Of a stretch of 64,000 nt of DNA, positions 52,365 to 61,284 are shown piece by piece (the first letter of the stretch is position 1; the number at the start of each line of letters is the position of its first letter). The stretch comes from Acidimicrobiales bacterium (GTDB lineage Bacteria > Actinomycetota > Acidimicrobiia > Acidimicrobiales > Palsa-688). Made by a program: the position numbers and the translations under genes. The stretch covers positions 37,318-101,317 of the forward strand of contig DASUWA010000051.1 of NCBI GenBank assembly GCA_036378675.1, given 5' to 3'. The notes beneath the pieces were generated by a model. The model was given only the letters and a program-made list of their open reading frames with translations. It did not search any database and was not told where the DNA came from.

Positions 52365-52988
52365 GTGACTGCGATCTCGACCACAGGCGGCGCCGCGACC
52401 ATCGCCCCGTCGCCGGCGATCAGACCTGTTGATCCAGCCAGCTACCGGCCAGCCCTTCTCAACGTCGGTGTGATGGTGTGGCTGGCCTCGGAGTTGATGT
52501 TCTTCTCCGGGCTGTTTGCGGCCTACTTCAGCCTGCGGTCGGACACCCACCCGTGGCCTCCGACGGGCGACACCCTGGACGTCCCCCCCGTTCTGGTCGC
52601 CACCATCCTGCTGGTGCTCTCGTCGTTCACGATGCAGTACGGCGTGCACCGAGCAATTCAGGGTTCGCGCTGGGGTTTTCTTGGTTGGCTCGTGCTCACC
52701 TTCGTTCTCGGCGGCCTGTTCGAGGGGATGCAGATCTCCGACTACCTCGGCCGCCCGTTCGCGATCAGTCACGACGCGTACAGCTCCGCCTTCTACACCC
52801 TCACCGGTTTCCACTTCCTCCACGTCGCGGGTGGCCTCATCGGCATGATCTTGATGGGATTCAGAGTGCTGAAGACCAGCCGTTTCGGCCACAGAACCCT
52901 CCCGCCAATCGAGTTCCTGTCCTACTACTGGCACTTCGTCGACGTGGTGTGGATCGCCCTGTTCCTAGTGATCTTCGTTCTCAAGTGA
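52365..52988 (+). CDS. ctaE: Cytochrome c oxidase subunit III
   Basis: Subunit III, 207 residues with five helices, fits the short actinobacterial form. It has VWLASELMFFSGLFAAYFSLR with the conserved Glu in helix 1, GFHFLHVAGGLIGM, and the final YYWHFVDVVWIALFLVIF. GTG start; an AT-rich TAGAAAT lies ten bases upstream, so the message could be nearly leaderless. qcrC overlaps its stop (TGATG). Confidence 0.95.
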   Translation: MTAISTTGGAATIAPSPAIRPVDPASYRPALLNVGVMVWLASELMFFSGLFAAYFSLRSDTHPWPPTGDTLDVPPVLVATILLVLSSFTMQYGVHRAIQGSRWGFLGWLVLTFVLGGLFEGMQISDYLGRPFAISHDAYSSAFYTLTGFHFLHVAGGLIGMILMGFRVLKTSRFGHRTLPPIEFLSYYWHFVDVVWIALFLVIFVLK

Positions 52989-53818
52989 TGCCGAACCTGA
53001 ACCACGAAACTCGCCGCCGTCTGGCCGTACCGCTCGCCCTCGTAGGGCTCGGGATGCTGGCTTGCTCCTTGCTGTTCGTGAGTGGTGGGTCCGCGCACGG
53101 CCAGCCGATGCAGGTGAGCACCAACCCCGCCGACATCGCCGCCGGACAGGTCCTCTACGTTCAGCATTGCCAGAGTTGCCACGGCCCCCAAGGCGAAGGC
53201 GGTGTGCCGGGCGCGCCGGTTCTGGTCAACGTCGGTGCGGCCGCGGCAGACTTCTATCTGACCACGGGTCGCATGCCGCTCAACGATCCCGGCAACGAAC
53301 CGCTGCGACACCACCCATTCTTCAACCCGACGCAGATAGGACAGCTCAACGCCTATATAGCCGCTCTCCCGGTCATAACCGACCAGCCTCCAGCGGGGCC
53401 CGACATCCCGACCGTCCTGCCTCGCTGCCCCACGGCGACGCCCGCACCCGGGTGCGTCACTCTGACAGAGGGGCAACAGCTTTTCGCCATCAACTGCGCG
53501 CAGTGCCACCAGGCGGCCGGCTCGGGCGGGATGCTGTCCAAGGGCAACGTCATCCCCAGCCTGCACAACGCCAACAAGGTTCAGGCTGCGGAGGCAATGC
53601 GGATCGGGCCACCGCCGATGCCCGTGATCGGACCCAACGAACTCTCGGACCACCAGGTTTCGGCGATAGCCCAGTACGTCCAGTACCTGCACCAACCTTC
53701 GAATCCCGGTGGCCTTGGCATCACCCACTTCGGGCCTGTTGCCGAGGGGTTCGTGGGCATCCTGTTCGGATTTTTCGTTCTACTGTTCGCCGTGCGCATG
53801 ATCGGGACCAGAGGATGA
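52988..53818 (+). CDS. qcrC: Cytochrome bc complex diheme cytochrome c subunit
   Basis: QcrC, 276 residues, carries two c-type heme sites: CQSCH (61-65) and CAQCH (170-174). It has an N-terminal signal/anchor helix and a C-terminal helix near 250-270. In Actinobacteria this diheme subunit passes electrons straight from the bc complex to the aa3 oxidase without a soluble cytochrome. It is part of ctaE-qcrC-qcrA-qcrB, with overlapping stops and starts throughout. Confidence 0.96.
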   Translation: MPNLNHETRRRLAVPLALVGLGMLACSLLFVSGGSAHGQPMQVSTNPADIAAGQVLYVQHCQSCHGPQGEGGVPGAPVLVNVGAAAADFYLTTGRMPLNDPGNEPLRHHPFFNPTQIGQLNAYIAALPVITDQPPAGPDIPTVLPRCPTATPAPGCVTLTEGQQLFAINCAQCHQAAGSGGMLSKGNVIPSLHNANKVQAAEAMRIGPPPMPVIGPNELSDHQVSAIAQYVQYLHQPSNPGGLGITHFGPVAEGFVGILFGFFVLLFAVRMIGTRG

Positions 53819-54816
53819 CCACGACTGAAGAGCACTCGGCCTCTGCAGGCCGCGACGCCGACCCCCCGGTGCAGGACGACCCGCGGCACTTCGGGATCGA
53901 CCCGGGCGACCCGTGGCCAGAGGACGTCCCGAGGGGGCAGGACGACAGCCACTGGCGCTTCGAGGACGACCCGCGCGCCGCTCGCCGCGCCGAGCGGAAA
54001 ATCGCGTTCTGCTGGACCCTCACCCTCCTCGCGTCCGTCGGCCTGGCGTGGGTGTACGCCGTCGGCGGGCAGGCCCAGGCAGAGGGCGTCCTGTGGGCGA
54101 CGGCCTTCCTCGGCCTCGGCGTCGGTTTCGTCCTCTGGGGACGGGACCTCCTGCCCAACCGGGAGGTTATCGCCAGCCGAGGACACCACCACGTGTCGCC
54201 GGAGGGCGATCGGGTGGCGGTGGCAGAGTCGTTGTCCCGGGGCATCGAGCCGATCGCCCGCCGCCCGTTCCTCTTCAAGATGCTCGGCGCTGTGGGAGGT
54301 GCGTTGGGCATTGCCGCCCTCTCCCCGCTCCTCTCGCTGGGCCCCAGGCCCAAGGACGACTTGCTACACACCAAGTGGGGACCCGGCGTGCGGCTCACCT
54401 CTGAAGACGGCATGCCCGTCCGGCCGGATCAGCTGCCCGTGAACGGGATCATGACCGTCTTCCCGAACGGCAACATCGACGACGCGCTCAGCCCGACGCT
54501 CCTCATCAACATCGGTAACGCGCCGTTCAAGGTTCCGCCCGAGCGAGTGGGTTGGAACATCGGTGGCCTGGTCGCTTTCTCGAAGATCTGCACCCACGCT
54601 GGCTGCCCGGCGAGCCTCTACAACACCGAGACCCGCCAGCTCGTCTGCCCCTGCCACCAGTCAACCTTCGACGTCCTCTCCGACTGCAACCCCGTGTTCG
54701 GCCCGGCGTCACGGTCTCTCCCGCAACTGCCGCTCGCGGTCGACAGCGACGGCTACCTTGTATCCCAGAGCGACTACCACGAGCCGGTCGGACCCGGCTT
54801 CTGGACCCGCAAGTAA
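53815..54816 (+). CDS. qcrA: Cytochrome bc complex Rieske iron-sulfur subunit
   Basis: QcrA, 333 residues, has the Rieske 2Fe-2S motifs CTHAGC and CPCHQS in its C-terminal domain. Three membrane helices precede it (about residues 63-85, 90-115 and 150-172), the actinobacterial layout. The first ~55 residues are Asp/Pro-rich and cytoplasmic. ATGA overlap with qcrC and TAATG overlap with qcrB. Confidence 0.96.
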   Translation: MTTTEEHSASAGRDADPPVQDDPRHFGIDPGDPWPEDVPRGQDDSHWRFEDDPRAARRAERKIAFCWTLTLLASVGLAWVYAVGGQAQAEGVLWATAFLGLGVGFVLWGRDLLPNREVIASRGHHHVSPEGDRVAVAESLSRGIEPIARRPFLFKMLGAVGGALGIAALSPLLSLGPRPKDDLLHTKWGPGVRLTSEDGMPVRPDQLPVNGIMTVFPNGNIDDALSPTLLINIGNAPFKVPPERVGWNIGGLVAFSKICTHAGCPASLYNTETRQLVCPCHQSTFDVLSDCNPVFGPASRSLPQLPLAVDSDGYLVSQSDYHEPVGPGFWTRK

Positions 54817-56333
54817 TGAGCACCACCCAGGAACGTGCAGCGGCGCAAAAGCGCTTTTCCCTCGGGAAGTCCGGCTTCGACACCGTCGATGAGAGGTTCG
54901 GCTCGTCACGTTTTCTGACGAGCGTCCTCGACAAGATCTTCCCGGATCACTGGTCGTTCATGGTCGGCGAGGTCGCGATGGATTCGCTGATCGTCTTGAT
55001 CGCGACAGGCGTTTACCTCACCTTCTTCTTCGTCCCCTCACAGAAGGACGTCGTGTACGCCGGCACCTACCACCCTCTCGTCGGCCAGCACATGAGCGAG
55101 GCCTACCAGTCGGTGCTGAACATCTCGTTCAACGTGCGCTTCGGCCTGGTGATCCGACAGGCCCATCACTGGGCGGCTCTCATCTTCCTGGCCGCCGTCG
55201 TGTTCCACTTGTGCAGGGTCTTCTTTACCGGTGCCTTCCGCAAGCCGCGTGAGATCAACTGGGTAATCGGGCTCACTCTGTGGCTGACCGTCATGCTCGA
55301 GGGTTTCACCGGGTACTCCCTTCCCGACGACCTGCTCTCGGGAACTGGAATCCGGGTTATCTACTCGATCATCGAGGGGATCCCGTTCATCGGCACGTGG
55401 CTGGCCTACCTCTTCTGGAACGGCCGCTACCCGGGCGACATCTTCATCACGAGGCTGTTCATCGTGCATGAGTTCCTCTTCCCCGCGCTCATAGTCGGGC
55501 TCCTGACCGCCCACCTGATGATCCTCTGGAGACAGAAGCACAGCGATTTCCCCGGTCCGGGCAAGACCGAGACGAACATCAAGGGGAGCCGGATCTGGCC
55601 GCAGTACACGATGAAGGCCACGGGTCTGGCGACGATGGTTGCCGGGGTCACCTTCCTGCTTGCGGGCCTGGTCCAGATCAACCCGATCTGGCTCTACGGC
55701 CCCTACACCCCCTACACGGTCACGGCGGGGTCCCAGCCTGACTGGTACGTGGGATGGCTCGACGGATCGGTGCGGCTCTGGCCGCACTGGGAGTTCCGCT
55801 CGTTCGGGCACGAGATCGCCAACCCGGTGTTCCCCGGGCTTCTCATACCGGGAATCGTGTTCACGTTGATGTACGTGTGGCCGTGGATCGACAAGAAGAT
55901 CTACAACGACTACGGTCCGCACAACCTTCTCGACCGGCCGCGCGACAAACCGTTCCGGACCGGTGTCGGCGTTGCAGCGATCATATTCTTCCTGGATCTC
56001 ACTCTTGCCACAGCCACCGACCTGATCGCCAACAATACCCACATAGCGTTCGAGCGGCTGATCGAGATCCTCCAGTACGGAGCAATCCTCGGCCCGATCG
56101 CGGGGTTCGCGATCGCCTACAAGGCGTGTCAGGCCCTCCAGCGGACCGACGCGCACCCGATCCAGAAACCGGTCGGCGGGATCATCACCCGTGACGCCAC
56201 CGGCGCCTACCACACGCTCGGCGATATCCATATAGCCCACGACGGGCACGAAGACGGGGCAGGCAATGGACACGGCAACGGGCACAAGGAGGAAGCTCCG
56301 GCTCCAGCCGAAGAGACGGTCGCCGGGTCTTAA
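54816..56333 (+). CDS. qcrB: Cytochrome bc complex cytochrome b subunit
   Basis: QcrB, 505 residues, binds two b hemes through His pairs in IRQAHHWAALIFLAAVVFHLCR and in FIVHEFLFPALIVGLLTAHL. The quinol-site loop PIWLYGPYTP and QPDWYVGWLDG match actinobacterial QcrB. The C-terminal tail is His/Gly/Glu-rich. It is the last gene of the ctaE-qcrCAB operon and should be the target site of Q203-type bc inhibitors by homology. Confidence 0.96.
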   Translation: MSTTQERAAAQKRFSLGKSGFDTVDERFGSSRFLTSVLDKIFPDHWSFMVGEVAMDSLIVLIATGVYLTFFFVPSQKDVVYAGTYHPLVGQHMSEAYQSVLNISFNVRFGLVIRQAHHWAALIFLAAVVFHLCRVFFTGAFRKPREINWVIGLTLWLTVMLEGFTGYSLPDDLLSGTGIRVIYSIIEGIPFIGTWLAYLFWNGRYPGDIFITRLFIVHEFLFPALIVGLLTAHLMILWRQKHSDFPGPGKTETNIKGSRIWPQYTMKATGLATMVAGVTFLLAGLVQINPIWLYGPYTPYTVTAGSQPDWYVGWLDGSVRLWPHWEFRSFGHEIANPVFPGLLIPGIVFTLMYVWPWIDKKIYNDYGPHNLLDRPRDKPFRTGVGVAAIIFFLDLTLATATDLIANNTHIAFERLIEILQYGAILGPIAGFAIAYKACQALQRTDAHPIQKPVGGIITRDATGAYHTLGDIHIAHDGHEDGAGNGHGNGHKEEAPAPAEETVAGS

Positions 56334-56377
56334 CGCTCACGCCGCGTTCGGATCCCGCGGGGTCACGCGTCGACGTC

Positions 56378-56914
56378 TCAGTATCCATACGAGTAGCTAG
56401 GAGCAGCCTTGGGCGGGACAGATGCAGGGGCTGACGTGCCCGAAGGCGTCGCGACGAAGAAGTTCTGGACACCCTGGCCGGTCACGTGTCCGGGGGAGTC
56501 TGACACGAACGTGTACAGGAAGTGTCCGTTGTACTGGACTTGTGATCCGTTCGACGTCACGACTGCCTTCACCAGTCCCGTCGCTCCGCTTTCGGTCGGC
56601 GCGGTGGAAATCAGCGGCGGCCACACTGCGGCGAGCCCTCCCGTTACTGCTGACCGGGTCGATGTGTCCCCTGGGTAGGTGTAGAGCGGAAGGCCCTGAG
56701 CGGTGACGAGAATGGGCTCCGTCTTGCCGTTGACCGATTCCGTGGCGACGTTGACCGTCGACGAACCTGGCGCTGGTGTCACCTGAGGGGGTGCTGCCTG
56801 AGCCGCTGGGGACGTGCGCGCGGGTGACGCCGAACCGCTCGACGCGGCGGCTATTCCGCCACCGGCAGCGGCGAGTCCGATCACACCGGCAATAAGCAGC
56901 TTGGGATTTCTCAC
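56378..56914 (-). CDS. Secreted Y-x-[FWY]-x2-D repeat protein (COG4315-like)
   Basis: This 178-residue protein has an N-terminal hydrophobic signal (LLIAGVIGLAAAGGGIAAAS) and an Ala/Pro-rich linker. Two motif copies follow: YTYPGD in the LPLYTYPGDT segment and YTFVSD in HFLYTFVSDS. This fits the predicted secreted/lipoprotein repeat family. No lipobox Cys is seen, so it is probably released or peptide-anchored. The role is unknown; homologues are often near redox genes. It is convergent with qcrB. Confidence 0.7.
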   Translation of the reverse strand: MRNPKLLIAGVIGLAAAGGGIAAASSGSASPARTSPAAQAAPPQVTPAPGSSTVNVATESVNGKTEPILVTAQGLPLYTYPGDTSTRSAVTGGLAAVWPPLISTAPTESGATGLVKAVVTSNGSQVQYNGHFLYTFVSDSPGHVTGQGVQNFFVATPSGTSAPASVPPKAAPSYSYGY

Positions 56915-56964
56915 GATTACCTCCGAGCTTTCTTCTCGCTAGACCGATACGACGCCGGGTTACG

Positions 56965-58104
56965 TCAAAGCGCCTTGGCCCGGGCGCGCAGTTCGTGGAC
57001 GTACGTAAGCCATCCCGCGGACGTGACCAACCAGAGGCTGATCAACCGGTAGAGCAGAACAGACGCCAGGGCGGCGGGGTGATGAACCCCCGCCGCCATC
57101 AGCGATCCGGCCATCGCCGCTTCTACGATTCCAACCCCGCCTGGGGTGAAGCCGACGATCCCCACTGCCTCGCCTAAGCCATAGGCGAGGAGCAGCCCCC
57201 GCCACGGGATCGACGCACCCACCGCAGCGATGCTGACCGCGAAGACCGCTATGTCGGCGAGCCAATTGAGCAACGCTGCCGCAGAGGCGAGTACCCAGTC
57301 GTTTGTCGACAGCTTCATCGCCTCGAGGGCGCAAATGTGCCGGCGCGCCAATATCGACGGGTCCGTCGTGGGACGTCCGCTCAACCTTCGGGTCGCCGTC
57401 AGCACGGCGACCGCGATACGGCTCAACCTGTCCCGACCGGCGTGTCCTCGCGCCGCTAACGCCAAGACCAGTACGACTGCCGACGCGGCACCACCGAATA
57501 CCGCCCCTACCGCTGCGGCCGAGCTCCCGCTGAGCAGCGCTCCGAGCAACAGTAGAAGCGCCGCCGCGAGCGAGGAGATCGTGCCGCCGGCCGTGAGCGC
57601 CCAACCCGCGGCCATCGGCTCGGCACCCAGCCCTCTAAAGCGTCTGAAGCTGTAAACCGCTCCCGCCTGTGGTCCCGCGAGAGGTATCGAGGTCGATAAC
57701 GCATTCGACACGAGTGCGGTCCGGACGAAGGGGCCAAGTCTCCAACCGGTCGCGTGCCTGCCGAACAGCCGGCGTTGCCCTCGAGCGACCATCATGAACG
57801 AGATCGCCTCGAACGTCAGGCCCAATGGGATCCAAACCCAGTCGAGACGTCCAAGGACACCTAACGCCATTTCGAGCGCCGCGCGCTGGTTGATCACCAG
57901 GACGACAGGAGGCAGGGCGGTCGCGAGGAGCAATCCCGTCCGAATACGCCTTCGTCGACCGAGACTATCCCGAGTGCGGCGTTTTGCCGGACTGCCTTCC
58001 TTGTCGGGTGCCTCGAGGACGGGAGCCGCATGTACCGATTCTTCGATGGTTGCCGTCAACGACTGGTTGATACGAGCGTGGGATACGCGGCCCGCCGCCC
58101 TCAC
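56965..58104 (-). CDS. LPG-synthase-type transmembrane protein
   Basis: This 379-residue protein has seven or eight helices and the lysyl-phosphatidylglycerol synthase TM (UPF0104) pattern: SIPLAGPQAGAVYSFRRFRGLG and a later VGFTPGGVGIVEAAMAG. It lacks the cytoplasmic aminoacyl-transfer domain, so it is more likely a lipid flippase or glycolipid-related membrane protein. GTG at 58104 is the upstream limit; the first ~50 residues are charged and the true start may be internal. It is divergent from the aldo/keto reductase gene. Confidence 0.75.
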   Translation of the reverse strand: MRAAGRVSHARINQSLTATIEESVHAAPVLEAPDKEGSPAKRRTRDSLGRRRRIRTGLLLATALPPVVLVINQRAALEMALGVLGRLDWVWIPLGLTFEAISFMMVARGQRRLFGRHATGWRLGPFVRTALVSNALSTSIPLAGPQAGAVYSFRRFRGLGAEPMAAGWALTAGGTISSLAAALLLLLGALLSGSSAAAVGAVFGGAASAVVLVLALAARGHAGRDRLSRIAVAVLTATRRLSGRPTTDPSILARRHICALEAMKLSTNDWVLASAAALLNWLADIAVFAVSIAAVGASIPWRGLLLAYGLGEAVGIVGFTPGGVGIVEAAMAGSLMAAGVHHPAALASVLLYRLISLWLVTSAGWLTYVHELRARAKAL

Positions 58105-58209
58105 GATTCCGCGACCGGTCGTGACCGAGGGTCGATCACCGGTCCCGTAACTCGGCGCGGTATTCCCTCACAGTCAATCGATCGAGGAGCGCCCGACGAT
58201 GAGAACAGC

Positions 58210-59106
58210 GTGAGTAAGTCTCGGCCGGCATTGACCGACCAGTCGAACGTCGCTGGAGCCAGGCGCGCCTTGGGCCCGTTCTCGGTTGCACCTGTCGGCT
58301 TCGGTGCGATGCGGCTGGCGGGGCCGAACGCGTTCGGGCAACCCGGCGATCGCGTACGGGCGCTCGCCGTACTTCGCGAGGCTGTATACAGCGGGGTTGA
58401 TCACATCGACACCGCCCAGTTCTACGGCCCGGAGATAGTGAACGAGCTAATTCGCGATGCCCTCTACCCTTACCCTGACGACCTGGTTCTTGTGAGCAAG
58501 GTCGGTGCGCGGCGGGACCGCCATGGTGGATTCCTCATCGATGATCAACCGAAGCAGTTGCGTTGCAGCATCGAAGAGAACCTACGAGCACTCGGCGTGG
58601 GCACGCTCCCAATCGTCAATCTCAGGATCATGCGGGCAGGTGAGCCAGACTGCTTCTTCGACGATCAGCTCGAGGCGATGGTCACAGCCCGTGACGACGG
58701 TTTGGTGAAATCGTTCGGTCTGAGCAACGTAACCCTCGCACGGTTGCTCCACGCCCTGCGGTTCACCGACGTCGCCTGCGTTCAGAACGCATTCCACCTG
58801 GGAAACCGCCACTCCCAGCCGCAGCTGGAGGAGTGCACCCGACGAAAGATCGCGTTCGTTCCGTCCTCGCCGCTCGGTTCTGACGGCTCGGGTCTCGGGT
58901 CCGTCCTCGGTCAGCGCGAGGTGGTCCGTCAAGCTGCACGGTTGCGCATCACGCCCGCTCAAGTCGCACTCGCGTGGACGCTGCAGGCCTCTCCGAACGT
59001 CCTGCTCATCCCCGGAACGTCGTCGTTGGGCCACTTGCGCCAAAATCTCGCAGTTTCGGAAATCCACCTTGACTCGGAAGCCGTTCGCCGCCTCTCACTT
59101 GTCTGA
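58210..59106 (+). CDS. Aldo/keto reductase
   Basis: This 298-residue TIM-barrel enzyme has the tetrad residues D67 and Y72 in DHIDTAQFYG and K97 in VLVSKVG. The usual His is replaced: the segment reads IVNLR, with R139 where LLH-type sequences carry His. The NADPH-binding end includes LIPGTSSLGHLRQNL. It should reduce carbonyls with NADPH; the missing His may change the catalytic preference. GTG at 58210 is chosen from the family N-terminus; the frame is open to 58030 in sequence antisense to the neighbouring gene. Confidence 0.85.
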   Translation: MSKSRPALTDQSNVAGARRALGPFSVAPVGFGAMRLAGPNAFGQPGDRVRALAVLREAVYSGVDHIDTAQFYGPEIVNELIRDALYPYPDDLVLVSKVGARRDRHGGFLIDDQPKQLRCSIEENLRALGVGTLPIVNLRIMRAGEPDCFFDDQLEAMVTARDDGLVKSFGLSNVTLARLLHALRFTDVACVQNAFHLGNRHSQPQLEECTRRKIAFVPSSPLGSDGSGLGSVLGQREVVRQAARLRITPAQVALAWTLQASPNVLLIPGTSSLGHLRQNLAVSEIHLDSEAVRRLSLV

Positions 59107-59152
59107 CGACAGATCGATACGGCGGACCGACTCCGGTCCTGCTTTTATCGGT

Positions 59153-59791
59153 TTAGGAGAACGTGGCGGTAGCGAGGGTGGTGCCGGTCGAGGTGACGAT
59201 CTGCGCGGACCTTATCCGACTGAGGTTGTCGTTGATCGTTCGAGCCCACTGCCCCTCGCCGCCCGTGACTTGGAACGAGCCGGTCAACTCAATGCCCCCG
59301 TTGGCACCCCTGAGCTGGCAAACCGCGGTTCCGTCACTTCCCGGCTCGTGCAGGTTCATGAAGACCCAGGAAGGACTGCCACCGTAAAGGTTTATCTGAC
59401 CAACCACCCGACGGCTGGCGTCCAGAAGAGCCGAGCTATGGACGCCCCCGTTGACCGATACGGCAGCGGGTGCCGACCTGCTCTGATCTACCGCCTCGCT
59501 AACACCGAAGGTCCCCGCGACGAGAACCGCCGCCGCAGCGGAGAGGATCGCGGCTCGTCTCGGCCGCCGGATCGGCACGACGGACGCGTCAGGGTGCTGA
59601 CGACCGGCGGCGAGTTCATCAAAGAGCCCGGACATGAATTCCTCACGTGGCTCAGCCGAGTCCTCGCGAGCGCCACGCAAGGTGATCACGGTACGGATGA
59701 TCCGCGCTTCGTCCGCGTCGGCGCGAAAGCCGGATGGCTGGCGGCCCTCGAGCAACGAATCGATATATTTGCGTTGATCTCGCGAAGTCAT
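59153..59791 (-). CDS. Putative membrane anti-sigma factor
   Basis: This 212-residue protein has a cytoplasmic N-terminus of about 80 residues, one membrane helix near 80-100 (AAILSAAAAVLVAGTFGVSEAV), and an extracytoplasmic domain of ~110 residues. No zinc HxxxCxxC motif is seen. Its ATG overlaps the stop of the ECF sigma gene, which is the main reason for the assignment. The outer domain (SSALLDASRRVVGQINLY) may sense an envelope signal. Confidence 0.65.
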   Translation of the reverse strand: MTSRDQRKYIDSLLEGRQPSGFRADADEARIIRTVITLRGAREDSAEPREEFMSGLFDELAAGRQHPDASVVPIRRPRRAAILSAAAAVLVAGTFGVSEAVDQSRSAPAAVSVNGGVHSSALLDASRRVVGQINLYGGSPSWVFMNLHEPGSDGTAVCQLRGANGGIELTGSFQVTGGEGQWARTINDNLSRIRSAQIVTSTGTTLATATFS

Positions 59792-60378
59792 GAATCCATC
59801 TCCGTCGCCACGATTGTTGCCATCTGAAGAGCCCTGTGCTGAAGAACCTTGGCGTTGCTCACAGAAACGTTCATGATGCCGGCCGCCTCCTTGATCGAGG
59901 ATGCCTGAATAAATCTCAACTCGAGGATCTGCCGGTAACGGTCCGGCAGGGCTGAGAGTATTTTCCGAGCCCGCTCCGCGGCGTCGGTCGTCGGCCCGGA
60001 TTCAGGCGACGGATCCGAGAGCCAGACGATGTCAGAGTCGAGATCGACCACGGTCATCGGCTGGCCCAGGGTTCGCCGCCAATGGGATGCCAACACGGTC
60101 CGGGCGGTAAGCAGCAGATAGGCGCGGACCTCTCCCTTGGAGGCAGACAAGCGCAACGGTTTGAGCGCGGCGCGAAAGGCCTCCGCGGTCAGGTCCTCAG
60201 CGTCTTGGCGGTTGCCGACCCGGGCGTACATGAGCCTGTAGAGGCGTGCCACATTGTCTCGATAGACCGATTCCCAATTGGCATACATGTCCTCGTCAAG
60301 CACGTGCAGGTGCGCTCTCCCTCTGGGGCGCTCAGATTCTGCTCCAGGCTCGGGAATGGACGCACATGTAGATCCCAT
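59788..60378 (-). CDS. ECF-family RNA polymerase sigma factor
   Basis: This 196-residue sigma factor has region 2 (LYRLMYARVGNRQDAEDLTAEAFRAAL) and region 4 (LPDRYRQILELRFIQASSIKEAAGIMNVSVSNAKVLQHRAL). ATG at 60378 is used; the frame runs on to 60519 through the regulatory region. MYANWE at about residue 32 is a shorter alternative. It is coupled to the membrane anti-sigma gene, so the pair should respond to envelope stress. Confidence 0.9.
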   Translation of the reverse strand: MGSTCASIPEPGAESERPRGRAHLHVLDEDMYANWESVYRDNVARLYRLMYARVGNRQDAEDLTAEAFRAALKPLRLSASKGEVRAYLLLTARTVLASHWRRTLGQPMTVVDLDSDIVWLSDPSPESGPTTDAAERARKILSALPDRYRQILELRFIQASSIKEAAGIMNVSVSNAKVLQHRALQMATIVATEMDS

Positions 60379-60389
60379 AGTCGAACCTT

Positions 60390-60444
60390 GATACGCACCG
60401 GGGTTACAACATTGGTTTCCGAGGGTCGTAACCCGATCCGTATC
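60390..60444. promoter_or_regulatory. Symmetric divergent element GTAACCC-N4/5-CGTATC
   Basis: Reading leftward, the minus strand has GTAACCC-N5-CGTATC (60407 to 60390). Reading rightward, the plus strand has GTAACCC-N4-CGTATC (60428-60444). The centre is at about 60417. On the minus strand a GGAAAC (60415-60420) lies 19 bases before CGTATC, which resembles an ECF promoter. Both divergent genes could be driven by the same factor. Confidence 0.5.
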
Positions 60445-60477
60445 CCATGTCAGAGATCTGACGAGAGGACAGGAGAC

Positions 60478-60804
60478 ATGGAGACTCGGCACTTGGCGAT
60501 AGTCGACGAGGAATACCACCCGCTTTCCCTGTGCGAGAGATTGCGCCTGGGATTTGCCCTCACCGCCGCCTCGGTCGTCATCGAGGTCGCGGAACGCCTA
60601 CCGCGGTGGGATCGCTTCAAGCTGCAGCACGAACCTGTTCGGTTCCTCAAGATCGGCCCTCGAAGATTGCCCGAAAAATTGCCTGACAAATTGCCGGGCA
60701 AATTGGCGGTGGTCGACCTCCGGGAACGGGCGCGTGCGCCAATGCAACGCCCGAGGCCAAGGCCGACCACCGGCAATCAGTTACGCGGGCGGGTTACGAT
60801 CTGA
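60478..60804 (+). CDS. Small basic protein of unknown function
   Basis: This 108-residue protein is divergent from the ECF sigma gene. ATG at 60478 has GAGAGGA eight bases upstream. The N-terminal ~45 residues are mixed alpha-type sequence (IVDEEYHPLSLCERLRLGFALTAASVVIEVAE), possibly one amphipathic helix. A Lys/Pro repeat (LPEK-LPDK-LPGK) and a Arg/Pro-rich tail follow. I recognise no family. Shared regulation with the sigma factor is suggested by the symmetric element upstream. Confidence 0.6.
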   Translation: METRHLAIVDEEYHPLSLCERLRLGFALTAASVVIEVAERLPRWDRFKLQHEPVRFLKIGPRRLPEKLPDKLPGKLAVVDLRERARAPMQRPRPRPTTGNQLRGRVTI

Positions 60805-60807
60805 CCC

Positions 60808-61284
60808 CTACTCGGGGCGGGCTACCTCGTGGCCGGCGGCCATCTCCCGGACCCGCTCCTCGGCGCGCTCGACGGCGTCGGCCTCGTGGTCCGATTCGAC
60901 CATGAAGCCGATGACTGCTCCGAAGAAGATCACCGCTCCAACGAAGAGGTACCACAGGCCCCAGATCAACGCTATGGCCCCGATGACAGCTCCGAGCCCC
61001 ATTCCGGCGGGCCAGATCGACGCGGACGGGAAGTAAGAGATCTCTCCCTCGGCATCAGGGTCGGCGTAACTCGCGTCGAAGCGATCCTCCGGCCGGGGGA
61101 TCCGGTGCCGGCGGATGTACTGCAGCAGCAGGTAGCCGAAAACCATGAAATAGGCGGCGAAGCCAAATATGAGCATGGTGACCCCCGACGATTCGGTCGG
61201 GTTGTTCTTCGTCGCCCAGTAGATCGCCCCGGTGCCGCCGAGGAAGATCGCAGCACCGAGGATGATCCTCGATTCGACTTTCAT
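60808..61284 (-). CDS. ctaF: Cytochrome c oxidase subunit IV (actinobacterial type)
   Basis: CtaF, 158 residues with four helices in two pairs, fits the actinobacterial CtaF family: KVESRIILGAAIFLGGTGAIYW, MLIFGFAAYFMVFGYLLL, then WPAGMGLGAVIGAIALIWGLWYLFVGAVIFFGAVIGF. A charged loop separates the pairs. Its ATG shares one base with the ctaD stop (TGATG). It is a structural subunit of the aa3 oxidase. Confidence 0.93.
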   Translation of the reverse strand: MKVESRIILGAAIFLGGTGAIYWATKNNPTESSGVTMLIFGFAAYFMVFGYLLLQYIRRHRIPRPEDRFDASYADPDAEGEISYFPSASIWPAGMGLGAVIGAIALIWGLWYLFVGAVIFFGAVIGFMVESDHEADAVERAEERVREMAAGHEVARPE

